64,000 nt of DNA from Reyranella sp. CPCC 100927 (GTDB lineage Bacteria > Pseudomonadota > Alphaproteobacteria > Reyranellales > Reyranellaceae), in NCBI RefSeq assembly GCF_007859315.1, contig NZ_VOHA01000016.1, positions 102,778 to 166,777 on the forward strand, in the 5' to 3' direction. The translations under genes and the position numbers were made by a program. Below are positions 44,529 to 54,096 of the stretch, one piece after another (within the stretch, counting starts at the first letter, position 1; each line of letters begins with the position of its first letter). The notes beneath the pieces were generated by a model. That model was not told the origin of the DNA and searched no databases. It saw only the letters and a program-made list of their open reading frames with translations.

Positions 44529-45574
44529 GTCGGCCTGATCCGGTACGCCCGTTTTTCCGGCACCCAGTCGCGGAACTGCACCTCGTCCGGCGGCAGGCCG
44601 CGCAGGACCTGACGCACGTCGGCGACCACCTCGGGGCGGTTTCGGTAGTATTGGTGCTGGCGATCATCGGACTCCGTCGCACTCACCCGCTCGCAGTCGA
44701 CCAGGGTCACCTTCAGCGGCAGATCCGACAGCGTGCGCGGGCCGGTGGCACCCAGGCGGTCCTCGGCGTTCTTGGTGTCGCGGCTGATCTTGAGCGCACC
44801 GTCGTTGGCGGCGAAGTAGACGTGGATGGCGTCGGCAAGACCGGCCAGCGGCGCAAACTTGTAGGCCAACTCGAAGCTGTCATTGTCCTCGTCGGCCGCC
44901 ATCAGGAACACGTTCTTGAACAAGCGCGGCAGCCGGTTGGCGCCATGCTCGCCCACGATCGACTGCACCGCATGGCGCAGGGCGTAGTTGCCCATGCTGT
45001 GGGCCACGAGGTGGAGGTTCTGCTCGCAGTGGGCATCGCGGCCGATGTCGGCGAGGTAGCGCAGCAGGATCGTCAGCGCCCGCTGCATCGCCGGCCCCGA
45101 GGCTCGCGCATCGTCCCGGTCGCGGTGGTAGGATACCAGCGGGATCATCTCGCCGTCGGCCGGCCAGGAAAACACGAAGACCTCGAGCGGCTTTTCGTCG
45201 AGCTGATAGACCTCCTTGAGCTGCGCGCCGCGCTCCAGCACATCCTCGAAGGTACAGGCGAAACCGTGGATCAGCACCAGGGCGTCGCTCTGGTTGTTGA
45301 TCATCGAGGCCCGCAACTCATCGAAGATCTCGCGACTGCCGAATTTCTCCTTGGCCTTCTCGCGCTTGGGCGCGTCGGGGTCATCGATGATGTTTTCCGG
45401 CGCAAGATGCACCTGCTTCACCCGGTAGCGCCCGCCGCGCCGCGCCGGCGGTTCGACCTCGGCCGATCCGAAGCGCAGATAGGTGAGGCCTTTTTCGCTG
45501 AAGTTCCGGCCGAACTTGGGCGACCGTTCGGTCCCTTCGTTATGACGATTGGTCGCGAAATAGACGGTGATCAT
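44525..45574 (-). CDS. Alpha/beta hydrolase, DUF900 type
   Basis: Starting at ATG 45574 with GGGAGG upstream, the 349-residue protein has a DUF900-like hydrolase core: VLIHGFACTFEDVLERG, FSWPADGE, the nucleophile elbow LVAHSMGNYALRH and KNVFLMAADEDND. No signal peptide is present. It is the first gene of a two-gene unit with the VanW-glycosyltransferase protein (four-base overlap), so it may act on the same lipid or glycan substrate. Esterase activity is likely but the substrate is unknown. Confidence 0.8.
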   Translation of the reverse strand: MITVYFATNRHNEGTERSPKFGRNFSEKGLTYLRFGSAEVEPPARRGGRYRVKQVHLAPENIIDDPDAPKREKAKEKFGSREIFDELRASMINNQSDALVLIHGFACTFEDVLERGAQLKEVYQLDEKPLEVFVFSWPADGEMIPLVSYHRDRDDARASGPAMQRALTILLRYLADIGRDAHCEQNLHLVAHSMGNYALRHAVQSIVGEHGANRLPRLFKNVFLMAADEDNDSFELAYKFAPLAGLADAIHVYFAANDGALKISRDTKNAEDRLGATGPRTLSDLPLKVTLVDCERVSATESDDRQHQYYRNRPEVVADVRQVLRGLPPDEVQFRDWVPEKRAYRIRPT

Positions 45575-45747
45575 GTGTACCTCCCCCAATTTCGAGGAAC
45601 GGTACATGGGCCGCTTGGAGCCGTCGAGGGTGGCCACGCATCGGTGATCGACCTGGCGCGTGATCCCATGGACGCCGCCGTGCGACCCTGTCTACAGTAC
45701 CGCCCAAGCAGCGCATCGAACGCCGCAAGTTCTGGAGGAAAAACGTC

Positions 45748-47283
45748 ATGACCCGGTCTGGATTGCGTCTCGGTTCCATCGCGTGTTCGCTGGCCTTGGC
45801 GGCGGCGGTCGCGGCCGCGCCGGCGGCAGCGCAGAAGAAAGGCGGCTCGCTCACGGTTGGGCTGGAGCTTGACATCCCTGGCTTCGATCCGCTGAAGGTC
45901 GGCGTTTACGACACGGCGGCCAACATCGCGGCCACCCTGATGCTGGAGACGCTCGTCAGCCTCGACGACAACGGCAAACCCAAGCCCAGTCTCGCGCTCT
46001 CGTGGTCCAGCTCCGAGGACTTCAGGACCTGGACCTTCAAGCTCAGGCCCGACGTCAAGTTCCACGACGGCACGCCGTTCAACGCCCAGGCGGTGAAATG
46101 GAACCTGGAGCGCCAGAAGGATCCCAAGAACAACTGCCGCTGCGCGTTCTACATCTCCAACATCGTGAGCATCGATGCCAAGGACGACTTGACGGTCGTC
46201 TACACCCTCAAGGACCCGGCGGTGAATTTCCCCGCCCTGCTCACGCGCCCGGACCAGAACCAGACGGTCCATTCGCCGACGGCGATCCAGGCCAAGGGCG
46301 ACGACTACAACCGCAATCCCGTCGGCACCGGGCCGTTCGTGCTGAAATCGTGGACGGCGGGCGATCGCCTGGTCGTGGAGCGCAATCCCAACTACTGGGA
46401 CAAGGCGCGCCCATACCTCGACCGCGTCGTGCTGCGGCCGCTGCCCGATGCGCAGTCACGTTTTGCCAGCCTGAAGTCGGGCGAGACCGACGTGGTGTGG
46501 GCCGACGAGGCCGAAGCCGACAACATCATGCGCGCCCGCAACGACAAGACCCTGCAGGTGCTCACCTATGCCGGTTCGGGCGCGGCCGTGAACGCCATCA
46601 ACACCAAGGTCCCGCCGCTCGATGACGTTCGCGTGCGCCGCGCCTTGGTCATGGCGCTCGACCGCAAGAAAATGTCGCAGGCGCTGACCAACGGGCTGGC
46701 CCGTCCGGCCAGCAATCCCTACGGCGACGGCTCGTGGGTCAAATGCAAGGATGACGGCGCCCTGCCCGAGGATCCCAAGAAGGCGGCGGAACTGATCAAG
46801 GAATACGGCAAGCCGGTCGCCTTCAAGATGCTGTTCACCGCGACTCCGCGCGGCCGGGCCGCGGCCCAAGTGTACCAGCAGCTGTGGAAGCAGGTCGGCG
46901 CCGAGATGGAGATCGAGATGGTCGACCAGTCGACCTTCCCGCCGCGCGCCTTCCAGCGCAAGTTCGACGTCATCGGCTGGCGGATCGTCGATTTCCCGGA
47001 TCCCGATGTACAGATGTTCGCCAACTTCCACACCGGCAGCCCGGTGGCGCTCGCCAACTACTCGAACCCCGAGCTCGACAAGCTGCTCCAGCGCGCCCGG
47101 GTCACGCCGGATGAGGCCAAGCGCACCGAGGACTACTGCGCCATCAGCCGGATCATCAACCAGGAGGCCATCTGGTTCTGGACCTTCCAGAATACGTATT
47201 ACGCGATGGCCAAGGCCAAGGTGAAGGGCGTGCCGAAGCTGTATGGCGGCGTGATCGACGTGTCCAACGCGTGGTTAGATTAG
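45748..47283 (+). CDS. ABC transporter substrate-binding protein, family 5 (peptide/nickel type)
   Basis: A secreted 511-residue binding protein: signal peptide (GSIACSLALAAAVAAAPAAAQ), then the SBP_bac_5 fold with LMLETLVSLDDNGKPKPSLA, FKLRPDVKFHDGTPFNA and VERNPNYWDKARPYLDRV. It captures a di/oligopeptide, nickel chelate or similar solute in the periplasm. It heads a five-gene importer operon to 51171. A Cys pair (NNCRCAF) near residue 130 is unusual. The ligand cannot be read from sequence. Confidence 0.9.
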   Translation: MTRSGLRLGSIACSLALAAAVAAAPAAAQKKGGSLTVGLELDIPGFDPLKVGVYDTAANIAATLMLETLVSLDDNGKPKPSLALSWSSSEDFRTWTFKLRPDVKFHDGTPFNAQAVKWNLERQKDPKNNCRCAFYISNIVSIDAKDDLTVVYTLKDPAVNFPALLTRPDQNQTVHSPTAIQAKGDDYNRNPVGTGPFVLKSWTAGDRLVVERNPNYWDKARPYLDRVVLRPLPDAQSRFASLKSGETDVVWADEAEADNIMRARNDKTLQVLTYAGSGAAVNAINTKVPPLDDVRVRRALVMALDRKKMSQALTNGLARPASNPYGDGSWVKCKDDGALPEDPKKAAELIKEYGKPVAFKMLFTATPRGRAAAQVYQQLWKQVGAEMEIEMVDQSTFPPRAFQRKFDVIGWRIVDFPDPDVQMFANFHTGSPVALANYSNPELDKLLQRARVTPDEAKRTEDYCAISRIINQEAIWFWTFQNTYYAMAKAKVKGVPKLYGGVIDVSNAWLD

Positions 47284-47285
47284 GC

Positions 47286-48236
47286 ATGGCCCGTTTTGTC
47301 GGCCGGCGGCTGCTCTACCTGCTGCCGGTCCTGCTTGCCGTCAGCCTGCTCACCTTCCTGATCGCCTCGCTGCTGCCGGGCGACCTCGCCTACGCCATCC
47401 TGGGCGACCAGGCGACGCCGGAGAAGCTCGCCGCGCTGCGCGCCAAGATGGGGCTCGACCTGCCGATCTGGCAGCGCTACCTGCACTGGCTGTGGGACGT
47501 CCTGCAGGGCGACCTCGGCCGATCGTTCCGCACCGGCGAGCTGGTGCTCGACGCCGTGCTGGATCGCCTGCCGGTGTCGATCGAGCTCATGATCATGGCC
47601 GAGATCATGGGGCTTTTGATCGGCATTCCGCTCGCCATCCTGTGCGCGGTGAAGAACGGCAGCGCGATCGATCGTTTCTTCACCGGCTTCGCCTTCGCCA
47701 ACCTGTCGCTGCCGTCATTCATGGTGGCGATCCTGCTGATCTTCCTGTTTGCCGTGCAGTTCAACTGGCTGCCCGCGACCGGCTGGGTGCCGTTCAGCGA
47801 GGATCCGGTCGGCAATCTGCGCAGCTTCGTGTTGCCGGCGCTGACGCTCGCCTTCGCGGAATGGCCGTCGCTGATGCGGGTGCTGCGCTCCGACATGATC
47901 GCCACCCTGCAGGAGGACTACATCGCCATGGCCAAGGCCAAGGGGCTGCGGCCGGCGCGCATCCTGCTGGTCCATGCGCTGAAGCCCTCGTCGCTCACCC
48001 TGGTCACCATCACCGGCATCAACATCGGCCGGCTGATCGGCGGCGCCCTGATCGTCGAGACAATCTTCGCACTGCCCGGCATCGGTCGCCTGCTGGTGGG
48101 CGCCATCTACGCCCGCGATTTCATCATCCTGCAGGGCGTGGTGCTGTTCGTGGCCGCGGGCTTCGTGATCGTGAACTTCATCGTCGACATGCTCTACGGC
48201 GTACTCGATCCGAGGATCCGCCATGGCCGTGCTTGA
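47286..48236 (+). CDS. ABC transporter permease (DppB/OppB-like)
   Basis: The first permease of the importer, 316 residues from ATG 47286, two bases after the binding-protein stop. Six membrane helices and the coupling segment EDYIAMAKAKGLRPARILLVHALK (EAA loop) are evident, with IVETIFALPGIGRLLVGAI near the end. Its end overlaps the next permease by 14 bases. Confidence 0.92.
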   Translation: MARFVGRRLLYLLPVLLAVSLLTFLIASLLPGDLAYAILGDQATPEKLAALRAKMGLDLPIWQRYLHWLWDVLQGDLGRSFRTGELVLDAVLDRLPVSIELMIMAEIMGLLIGIPLAILCAVKNGSAIDRFFTGFAFANLSLPSFMVAILLIFLFAVQFNWLPATGWVPFSEDPVGNLRSFVLPALTLAFAEWPSLMRVLRSDMIATLQEDYIAMAKAKGLRPARILLVHALKPSSLTLVTITGINIGRLIGGALIVETIFALPGIGRLLVGAIYARDFIILQGVVLFVAAGFVIVNFIVDMLYGVLDPRIRHGRA

Positions 48237-49092
48237 GATCGATGACGACACCGCGCTGGTTGCGCCTGTCGCCAAGCGTCGCAAGCTGGGCGGCCTCTTC
48301 CTCTGCGCCGTCGCCTGGATCCTGCTGATCGGCCTGGCGGCGGTGTTTGCCGCGTTTCTGCCCATCGCCAGCCCGACCGACATGGACATGCTCGGCAAGC
48401 GCGCGCCACCCAGCGCCGCGCATTGGCTGGGTACCGACAGTCTCGGCCGCGACATGCTTTCCCGCCTGATCTACGGCGCGCGCGTCTCGCTCACGGTCGG
48501 GCTGCTGTCGTCGGTGATCGGCGTCACGGTGGGCGGCGCGCTGGGCATGCTGGCGGGCTACTTCCGCGGCCGGCTCGAGACGTTCACCGTCGGCGGTGTC
48601 GACGTGCTGCTGGCCTTCCCGCCGCTGGTCTTCCTGCTCGCCGTCCTCGCCTATCTCGGGCAAACGGTCCTGAACATCACCCTCGTGATCGGCGTGCTGA
48701 GCATCCCCGCCTTCACGCGCGTCGCCCGGGCCGTCACCCTGTCGCTCAGTGAGCGCGAGTTCGTTGTCGCCGCGCGCGCGCTCGGCGCCACGCACAGCCG
48801 CATCCTGCTGCGCGAGCTGCTGCCCAATGTCTCGCTGCCGCTGGTCGCCTTCTTCCTGCTGGGGGTCGCCGTCACCATCGTTGTCGAGGGTGCGCTGAGC
48901 TTCCTGGGACTGGGCGTGCCGCCGCCGGCGCCGAGTTGGGGCAGCATGATCGCCGAAGGCCGCGAAAGCCTCGACATCGCGCCATGGCTCGCCTTCCTGC
49001 CGGCAGGCACGATGTTCATCACGGTGCTGGCCTTCAACATCGTGGGCGATACGCTGCGGGCACTCACCGACCCGCGACCGGGGGCGTTGTGA
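48223..49092 (+). CDS. ABC transporter permease (DppC/OppC-like)
   Basis: Second permease, 289 residues, with an N-terminal cytoplasmic tail, then HWLGTDSLGRDMLSRLIYGAR, six membrane segments and the EAA loop REFVVAARALGATHSRILLREL. The end LGVPPPAPSWGSMIAEGR is the usual DppC signature. A palindromic repeat separates it from the downstream ATPase genes. Confidence 0.92.
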   Translation: MAVLEIDDDTALVAPVAKRRKLGGLFLCAVAWILLIGLAAVFAAFLPIASPTDMDMLGKRAPPSAAHWLGTDSLGRDMLSRLIYGARVSLTVGLLSSVIGVTVGGALGMLAGYFRGRLETFTVGGVDVLLAFPPLVFLLAVLAYLGQTVLNITLVIGVLSIPAFTRVARAVTLSLSEREFVVAARALGATHSRILLRELLPNVSLPLVAFFLLGVAVTIVVEGALSFLGLGVPPPAPSWGSMIAEGRESLDIAPWLAFLPAGTMFITVLAFNIVGDTLRALTDPRPGAL

Positions 49093-49114
49093 TGGCTGCG
49101 GCGGTTTCTCCCTC

Positions 49115-49189
49115 CTGGGAGCGCGGGCGTCCCGCCCGCTCATGCGTCGGCGCTACGCGCCGATGCGGGCCAGAGGCCCGCGCTCCCAG
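49115..49189. repeat. REP-like palindromic element, family B copy 1
   Basis: CTGGGAGCGCGGGC at the left is mirrored by GCCCGCGCTCCCAG at the right, with internal GGCGCTACGCGCC. It lies inside the importer operon between permease and ATPase genes. A related copy is at 52705-52773. Confidence 0.8.
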
Positions 49190-49201
49190 GGGGCGCATCC
49201 G

Positions 49202-50197
49202 ATGACCAACCCACCGCTGCTCTCCGTCGAGGGCGTGTCGGTCGAGCTGCCGACACCGCGTGGGCAGCTGCTCGCTGTCGACAAGGTCGATCTCGAGGTG
49301 GCGGCCGGCCGTACCCTAGGCGTCGTGGGCGAATCGGGTTGCGGCAAGACCATGCTGTCGCGTGCCATCCTGCAGCTGCTGCCCAAGAAGGCGGCGCTCA
49401 GCGGCCGCATCATGTTCGATGGCCAGGACATGGTGCAGCTGTCGCCCGAGGCGCTGCGGCGATTGCGCGGACCGTCGCTCGCCGTCGTGTTTCAAAACCC
49501 GATGACGTCGCTGAACCCGGTGCTGACGATCGGCACCCAGCTCATCGAGACCCTGCAGGCGCACATGGGCATGGCGGCGCCGGCGGCCGCCAAGCGCGGG
49601 ATCGAGCTGTTGGCGGCCGTGGGCATCCCGGCGCCCGAGCAGCGGCTGCGGCAGTATCCGCACCAACTGTCCGGCGGCATGCGCCAGCGGGTGGCGATTG
49701 CCATCGCGCTCTCCTGCGAGCCCAAGCTGCTGATTGCCGACGAGCCGACCACGGCGCTCGACGTTACGGTGCAGGCCCAGATTCTCGATCTGCTGGCGCG
49801 CGAACAGCAGCGCCGCCACATGGCGATGATCCTGATCACCCATGATCTGGGCGTCGTCGCCGGCCGCACCGATGAAGTGGCGGTGATGTACGCCGGCCGC
49901 GTCGTGGAGCGCGCACCGACGACGACACTGTTCTCTCACATGCGCATGCCCTACACGGCGGCGCTGCTGGCGGCGATCCCCAAGCTCGACTCGCCGCCGC
50001 ACACGGCGTTGCCGGCGATCGCCGGCCGGCCGCCCGATCCAACCCGGCCGCTGCGGGGTTGCTCGTTCGCGCCGCGTTGTAGCCGTGCCGACGATCGCTG
50101 CCAGGCCGCCAAGCCACCGCTGGACACGGCCGATCACATTGGCGGCCAATATGCCTGCTGGCATCCGCTACAGCCCGCCGCGGTGGCGAGGGCATGA
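49202..50197 (+). CDS. ABC transporter ATPase (DppD/OppD-like)
   Basis: From ATG 49202, just after the repeat, 331 residues: Walker [16 protein letters not shown], signature [17 protein letters not shown], Walker [14 protein letters not shown] and the C-terminal oligopeptide-transporter extension ([18 protein letters not shown]) with a conserved cysteine set. It pairs with the next ATPase. The open frame reaches back to 49142 through the repeat, but those codons are repeat sequence. Confidence 0.92.
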   Translation: MTNPPLLSVEGVSVELPTPRGQLLAVDKVDLEVAAGRTLGVVGESGCGKTMLSRAILQLLPKKAALSGRIMFDGQDMVQLSPEALRRLRGPSLAVVFQNPMTSLNPVLTIGTQLIETLQAHMGMAAPAAAKRGIELLAAVGIPAPEQRLRQYPHQLSGGMRQRVAIAIALSCEPKLLIADEPTTALDVTVQAQILDLLAREQQRRHMAMILITHDLGVVAGRTDEVAVMYAGRVVERAPTTTLFSHMRMPYTAALLAAIPKLDSPPHTALPAIAGRPPDPTRPLRGCSFAPRCSRADDRCQAAKPPLDTADHIGGQYACWHPLQPAAVARA

Positions 50198-51171
50198 TGG
50201 CAGCCTCGGACAATGGCACACTGCTGGCGGTGGAGAACCTCGTCGTCGAGTACCCCGTCGGCAACAAGACCGTCTATGCCGTCAGCGATGTGAGTCTGCA
50301 TGTCGATCGCGGCGAAACCCTGGGCCTGGTAGGCGAGTCGGGTTGCGGAAAGTCGACGTTGGGCCGCGCCGTACTTCAACTGCGGCGTCCGACAGCCGGC
50401 ACCGTGACGTTCGACGGCATCGATCTCACGAAGCTCGAAGGCGAGGCGTTGCGCCGGATGCGCCGGCGACTGCAGCTCATTTTCCAGGACCCGATCGCCT
50501 CGCTCAATCCGCGGCGGCGCATCGGCGACATTGTCGCCGAGCCGCTGGTGATCACCGGTGTCACCGATCGCGACGAGCGCGACCTGCGAGTGCGGGCGGT
50601 GCTGACGGCGGTCGGCCTCGATCCTGATCTGACCATGAGCCGCCTGCCGCACGAATTCTCCGGCGGCCAGTGCCAGCGCATCTGTATCGCGCGCGCCCTC
50701 ATCCTCGAGCCCGAGCTGGTGATCTGCGACGAGCCGGTGTCGGCGCTCGACGTGTCGATCCGCGCCCAGATCCTGAACCTGCTGGAGGATATGAAGCGCC
50801 GCTACGGGCTCACCTTGCTGTTCATCGCCCACGACCTGGCGGTGGTGAAGGCGGTCAGCGACCGCATCGCCGTGATGTACCTGGGGCGCCTGTGCGAGAT
50901 CGGTCCGACCGAGCAGATCTTCACCCACCCGGCGCATCCCTATACGGCACTGCTGCTGGACGCGATCCCGGTACCCGACCCGTCGGTCAAACCGGCCGCG
51001 AATGTGCCGATCGGCGAACCCCCGTCGCCGATCGCGCCGCCGTCGGGTTGTCGCTTCCGCACGCGCTGCCCGCGGGCCGACCAGCGCTGCGCCGATCAGG
51101 TGCCGGCGTTGCGCGAGATCAGCCCGGGACAGCTGGCGGCGTGCCACCATCCGCTGGGTGTTGCGAACTGA
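50194..51171 (+). CDS. ABC transporter ATPase (DppF/OppF-like)
   Basis: Second ATPase, 325 residues, overlapping the first by four bases. Walker [16 protein letters not shown], signature [17 protein letters not shown], Walker [15 protein letters not shown] and the C-terminal extension [18 protein letters not shown] are complete. It ends the importer operon, 6 bases from the convergent lipoprotein stop. Confidence 0.92.
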   Translation: MMAASDNGTLLAVENLVVEYPVGNKTVYAVSDVSLHVDRGETLGLVGESGCGKSTLGRAVLQLRRPTAGTVTFDGIDLTKLEGEALRRMRRRLQLIFQDPIASLNPRRRIGDIVAEPLVITGVTDRDERDLRVRAVLTAVGLDPDLTMSRLPHEFSGGQCQRICIARALILEPELVICDEPVSALDVSIRAQILNLLEDMKRRYGLTLLFIAHDLAVVKAVSDRIAVMYLGRLCEIGPTEQIFTHPAHPYTALLLDAIPVPDPSVKPAANVPIGEPPSPIAPPSGCRFRTRCPRADQRCADQVPALREISPGQLAACHHPLGVAN

Positions 51172-51177
51172 CGGCGC

Positions 51178-51504
51178 CTACCGGTACCGGCGGGCGTCGA
51201 CTTCGTAGCGCACACACCGCTCGTAGCGATCGGTGCCCGGCGTCAGGCCATAGGAGATGCAGGCGTTTTGCGAATCCGAAACCAGCGTTGATTCGGCATA
51301 GTCGCGGGCGACGCGGCCGCGACGCCGGGCGTCGGCTTCGCGGGCAACGCACGTCTCGTAAGCCGAGGTGCCGCGCGTGAATCCGTAGCTGGTGCAGGCG
51401 TTGTCCTCGCTCGTTGCCGGCACGACGACAGTCCTGCTCTCGCGAAAGGTGCAGCCGCCGACCAAGGCGCAGGCCAACAGGGCCGCGCTGAGCCCTTTCA
51501 ACAT
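51178..51504 (-). CDS. Small lipoprotein with two internal repeats
   Basis: ATG 51504 follows AGGAGG and gives 108 residues with a lipoprotein signal ending LVGGC (Cys18). The mature part contains two copies of a roughly 28-residue motif, NACTSYGFTRGT and NACISYGLTPGT, each followed by Y-x2-C-V and E-x-D-A-R-R, so each unit holds two cysteines that could pair. The upstream open frame to 51606 has no ribosome site. Function unknown. Confidence 0.75.
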   Translation of the reverse strand: MLKGLSAALLACALVGGCTFRESRTVVVPATSEDNACTSYGFTRGTSAYETCVAREADARRRGRVARDYAESTLVSDSQNACISYGLTPGTDRYERCVRYEVDARRYR

Positions 51505-51622
51505 GGTTGCCTCCTGACGTTGAGGGACCATCAGTCCCGCGTCAGGCAACGTACGGTTCCGCCCAAGGTTGCCAGGACAACGGCAGATCACGCGACTGCC
51601 GGCCACCGGAAAGTCATCGCGA

Positions 51623-52636
51623 TCAGGCCTTACCCTGCGGCCAGGCCGCGTCGAGATCCCGCAGATAGCGCGCGCGCAGGTCGTCGTCGATGAAGGCCGC
51701 GACGAAGCCGTTGCGCACGAGCTGCTGTTGTTCGATTTCGGTAAGACCCAGCGCAGTGGCGCTTTGCGTGTAGTTGGCGTTCACGTAGCCGCCGAAATAG
51801 GGCGGGTCGTCGGAGTTCACCGTCACGCAGAGGCCGGCCTGCAGCAGGCGGCGCAGATTGTGCTGCGCCAGGGCCGGGAACACTTTCAGCATCACGTTGG
51901 ACAGCGGGCAGACGGTGAGCGGCATGCGCTGATCGGCCAGGCGCCGCACCAGATCCGGCGACTGATCGCAGCGCACGCCGTGATCGATCCGCGCGACCTT
52001 CAGCACGTCGAGCGCTTCGACGATGTATTCCGGCGGGCCTTCCTCGCCGGCGTGCGCCGTCAGGTGCCAGCCCCAGTCCCGGGCCTGGTCATAGACGCGG
52101 GTGAACTTCGACGGCGGGTTGCCCTTCTCCGGCCCTTCCAGGCCCAGCGCCAGGATCCGGTCGCGATAGGGCGTCGCTGCCCGCAGTACGTCCAGAGCAT
52201 CGTCCTGCGTCGCGTGCCGGTTCAGACCCAGGATGATGCCGCCGGTGATTCCGAAGGCGTGGCGCGCATCGTCGAACGCCGCCAGCGCGCCGTCGAGCAC
52301 CGCCGCGAACGGCACGCCGCGGGGCGTATGACCCTGCGGCAGCAGGTAGGCCTCGACATGCACCACGTTGTCGCGATGGGCGCGCGCCAGATAGGCGTGC
52401 GTCAGATCATAGAAATCGCGCTCGGTCAGCAGCACGCTCTGGCCGGCCCAGTAGAGTTCGAGGAACTCCTGCAGGTTGGCGAAATCGTACGCGGCGCGCA
52501 GCTCGTCGGCCGTCTTGTAGGGAATGGCGACCTTGTTGCGTGCCGCCAGCGCCAGCAGCATGTCCGGCTCCAGCGAGCCTTCGAGATGGATATGCAGCTC
52601 GGCCTTGGGCGCAGCCTCGACGGCGGTGAGGGTCAT
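51623..52636 (-). CDS. Adenine deaminase (adenosine deaminase-family type)
   Basis: A 337-residue amidohydrolase with the metal motif ELHIHLEGS, HAGEEGPPEYI, RIDHGVR and NSDDPPYFGGY. The GEEGPPEYI and SDDPxYFGGY forms are those of adenine deaminases of the Aah1/PA0148 type rather than adenosine deaminase (EC 3.5.4.2 expected). It makes hypoxanthine and ammonia from adenine in purine salvage. The ribosome site of the ATG at 52636 lies inside a perfect 9-bp hairpin. Confidence 0.9.
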   Translation of the reverse strand: MTLTAVEAAPKAELHIHLEGSLEPDMLLALAARNKVAIPYKTADELRAAYDFANLQEFLELYWAGQSVLLTERDFYDLTHAYLARAHRDNVVHVEAYLLPQGHTPRGVPFAAVLDGALAAFDDARHAFGITGGIILGLNRHATQDDALDVLRAATPYRDRILALGLEGPEKGNPPSKFTRVYDQARDWGWHLTAHAGEEGPPEYIVEALDVLKVARIDHGVRCDQSPDLVRRLADQRMPLTVCPLSNVMLKVFPALAQHNLRRLLQAGLCVTVNSDDPPYFGGYVNANYTQSATALGLTEIEQQQLVRNGFVAAFIDDDLRARYLRDLDAAWPQGKA

Positions 52637-52638
52637 CG

Positions 52639-52660
52639 CAGCCTCCGGGTTCGGAGGCTG
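52639..52660 (-). promoter_or_regulatory. Hairpin enclosing the adenine deaminase ribosome binding site
   Basis: CAGCCTCCG pairs perfectly with CGGAGGCTG around a four-base loop. The right arm holds the GGAGG site five bases before the ATG, so translation initiation should be reduced unless the stem opens. Confidence 0.6.
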
Positions 52661-52677
52661 AGTTTAGCCCAACTCTT

Positions 52678-52773
52678 CCTCCCCACGCAGTGGGGAGGTG
52701 CTCCCTGGGAGCGCGGGCCTCTGGCCCGCTCATATCATGCGAAAGATGCGGGCGTGGACGCCCGCGCTCCCAG
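52678..52773. repeat. Hairpin plus REP-like element, family B copy 2
   Basis: A 9-bp stem CCTCCCCAC/GTGGGGAGG (52678-52698) is followed by a palindrome from CTGGGAGCGCGGGC (52705) to its inverse ending 52773. It fills the gap between the CoA-transferase stop and the adenine deaminase leader and may terminate the former. Confidence 0.75.
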
Positions 52774-52777
52774 GATC

Positions 52778-53977
52778 TCAACGGCCGTCGCGGGTGGCGC
52801 CGCTTTTCAGCATGGCGTCGATTTCGCCCTGGGCGAAACCCGACTCGCGCAGGATTTCGACGCTGTGTTCACCCAGGCGCGGCTGCAGATGGCGGACGGC
52901 GCCGGGCGTCCGGCTGAAGCGCGGCGGGATGTCGGGCATGCGCAGCTTGCCCTCGGTGGGGTGCTCGACCTCTTTCCAGAAGCCGGTGGCCTGCAGCTGC
53001 GGATCGACGAACAGGTCTTCCAGCGTGTTCACCGGTCCGTGCGGCACGTTGGAATTCTTCAGCAACGCCACCCATTCGGCGTTGGTGCGCGTGGCGCAGA
53101 TCTCGGCCAGGGTGGCGTAGACCACCTCGACGTTGGTGAGGCGCGCTTCCAGCGACTGGAAGCGCGGATCGGCCATGATGTCGGGGCGGGCGACGAGGTC
53201 GCAGAACTCGCGCCAGTTGGCGTCGTTGTAGGGCAGCAAGGCAAAGAAGCCGTCCTTCGACGGATAGGGCCGCCGTTCCTTGTTGAGCACCCGCTTGTAG
53301 CCGGCGGTGTCGATCGGCGGCAGGAAGGTTTCGCCGTAGAGATGCTCGACCATGACGTAGGACACCAGGCTCTCGAACATCGGCACTTCGACCGACTGCC
53401 CGAGGCCTGATTTCTCGCGCTCGTAGAGCGCCGCCAGCACGGCCGCCACCACGGCGTTCGAGCTGGTCTTGTCGGCCACGATCGTCGGCAGGAAGCGCGG
53501 CGCGCCGGCCACCACCGTCTGCAGCGACGCCAGACCGGAACCGGCCTGGATGATGTCGTCATAGGCGGCCTTGGGCCCCATCGGTCCGTCGGCGCGATAG
53601 CCGTAGGTCGCGATGTAGATCAGCCGCTTGTTGATCTTCTCGAACGCCTCATAGGGTACGCCCAGTCGCGCCGCCGGCTCGGGCCGGTAGTTGTGCATCA
53701 GCACGTCGGCGGTCTTGGCCATCCGGAACAGGGCGGCGCGGCCGTCCTCCTTCTTGAGGTCGAGCACGATGCTGCGCTTGTTGCGGTTGCAGCCCAGGAA
53801 GAAGGCCGCCATGTTCTTGTTGCGGCGCGGACCCAGCTGGCGTGTGGTGTCGCCCTCCGGCGACTCGATCTTGATGATGTCGGCGCCGAGATCGCCCAGT
53901 TGCTGGGCAGCCCACGGTCCGAGCACGACCGACGTACAATCCAGAATGCGCACACCTGCCAAAGGCCCTGCCATCAT
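52778..53977 (-). CDS. CaiB/BaiF-family (class III) CoA-transferase
   Basis: A 399-residue enzyme with the family opening GPLAGVRILDCTSVVLGPWAAQ, IKIESPEGDTTR, LDLKKEDGRAAL and the catalytic Asp in AAYDDIIQAGSG. Class III CoA-transferases move CoA between carboxylic acids through an aspartyl anhydride. The acid substrates are not predictable and no partner thioester enzyme is next to it. It is transcribed alone. Confidence 0.92.
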   Translation of the reverse strand: MMAGPLAGVRILDCTSVVLGPWAAQQLGDLGADIIKIESPEGDTTRQLGPRRNKNMAAFFLGCNRNKRSIVLDLKKEDGRAALFRMAKTADVLMHNYRPEPAARLGVPYEAFEKINKRLIYIATYGYRADGPMGPKAAYDDIIQAGSGLASLQTVVAGAPRFLPTIVADKTSSNAVVAAVLAALYEREKSGLGQSVEVPMFESLVSYVMVEHLYGETFLPPIDTAGYKRVLNKERRPYPSKDGFFALLPYNDANWREFCDLVARPDIMADPRFQSLEARLTNVEVVYATLAEICATRTNAEWVALLKNSNVPHGPVNTLEDLFVDPQLQATGFWKEVEHPTEGKLRMPDIPPRFSRTPGAVRHLQPRLGEHSVEILRESGFAQGEIDAMLKSGATRDGR

Positions 53978-54096
53978 GTCCCTCCCCGCCGCGCGCCTTC
54001 ATCGTTTGCGCCACAGCGTGCGGCCACCATAGGGGGCAGGCCTCGTTCCAGCACCCCGGCTTATGCGATGCCAGCCCTGCACCATGCGGGGAGCCT

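Noticed and set aside
51569..53410. 613-codon plus-strand open frame
   Set aside because: Antisense to adenine deaminase and CoA-transferase and reads through a palindromic repeat; no domain.
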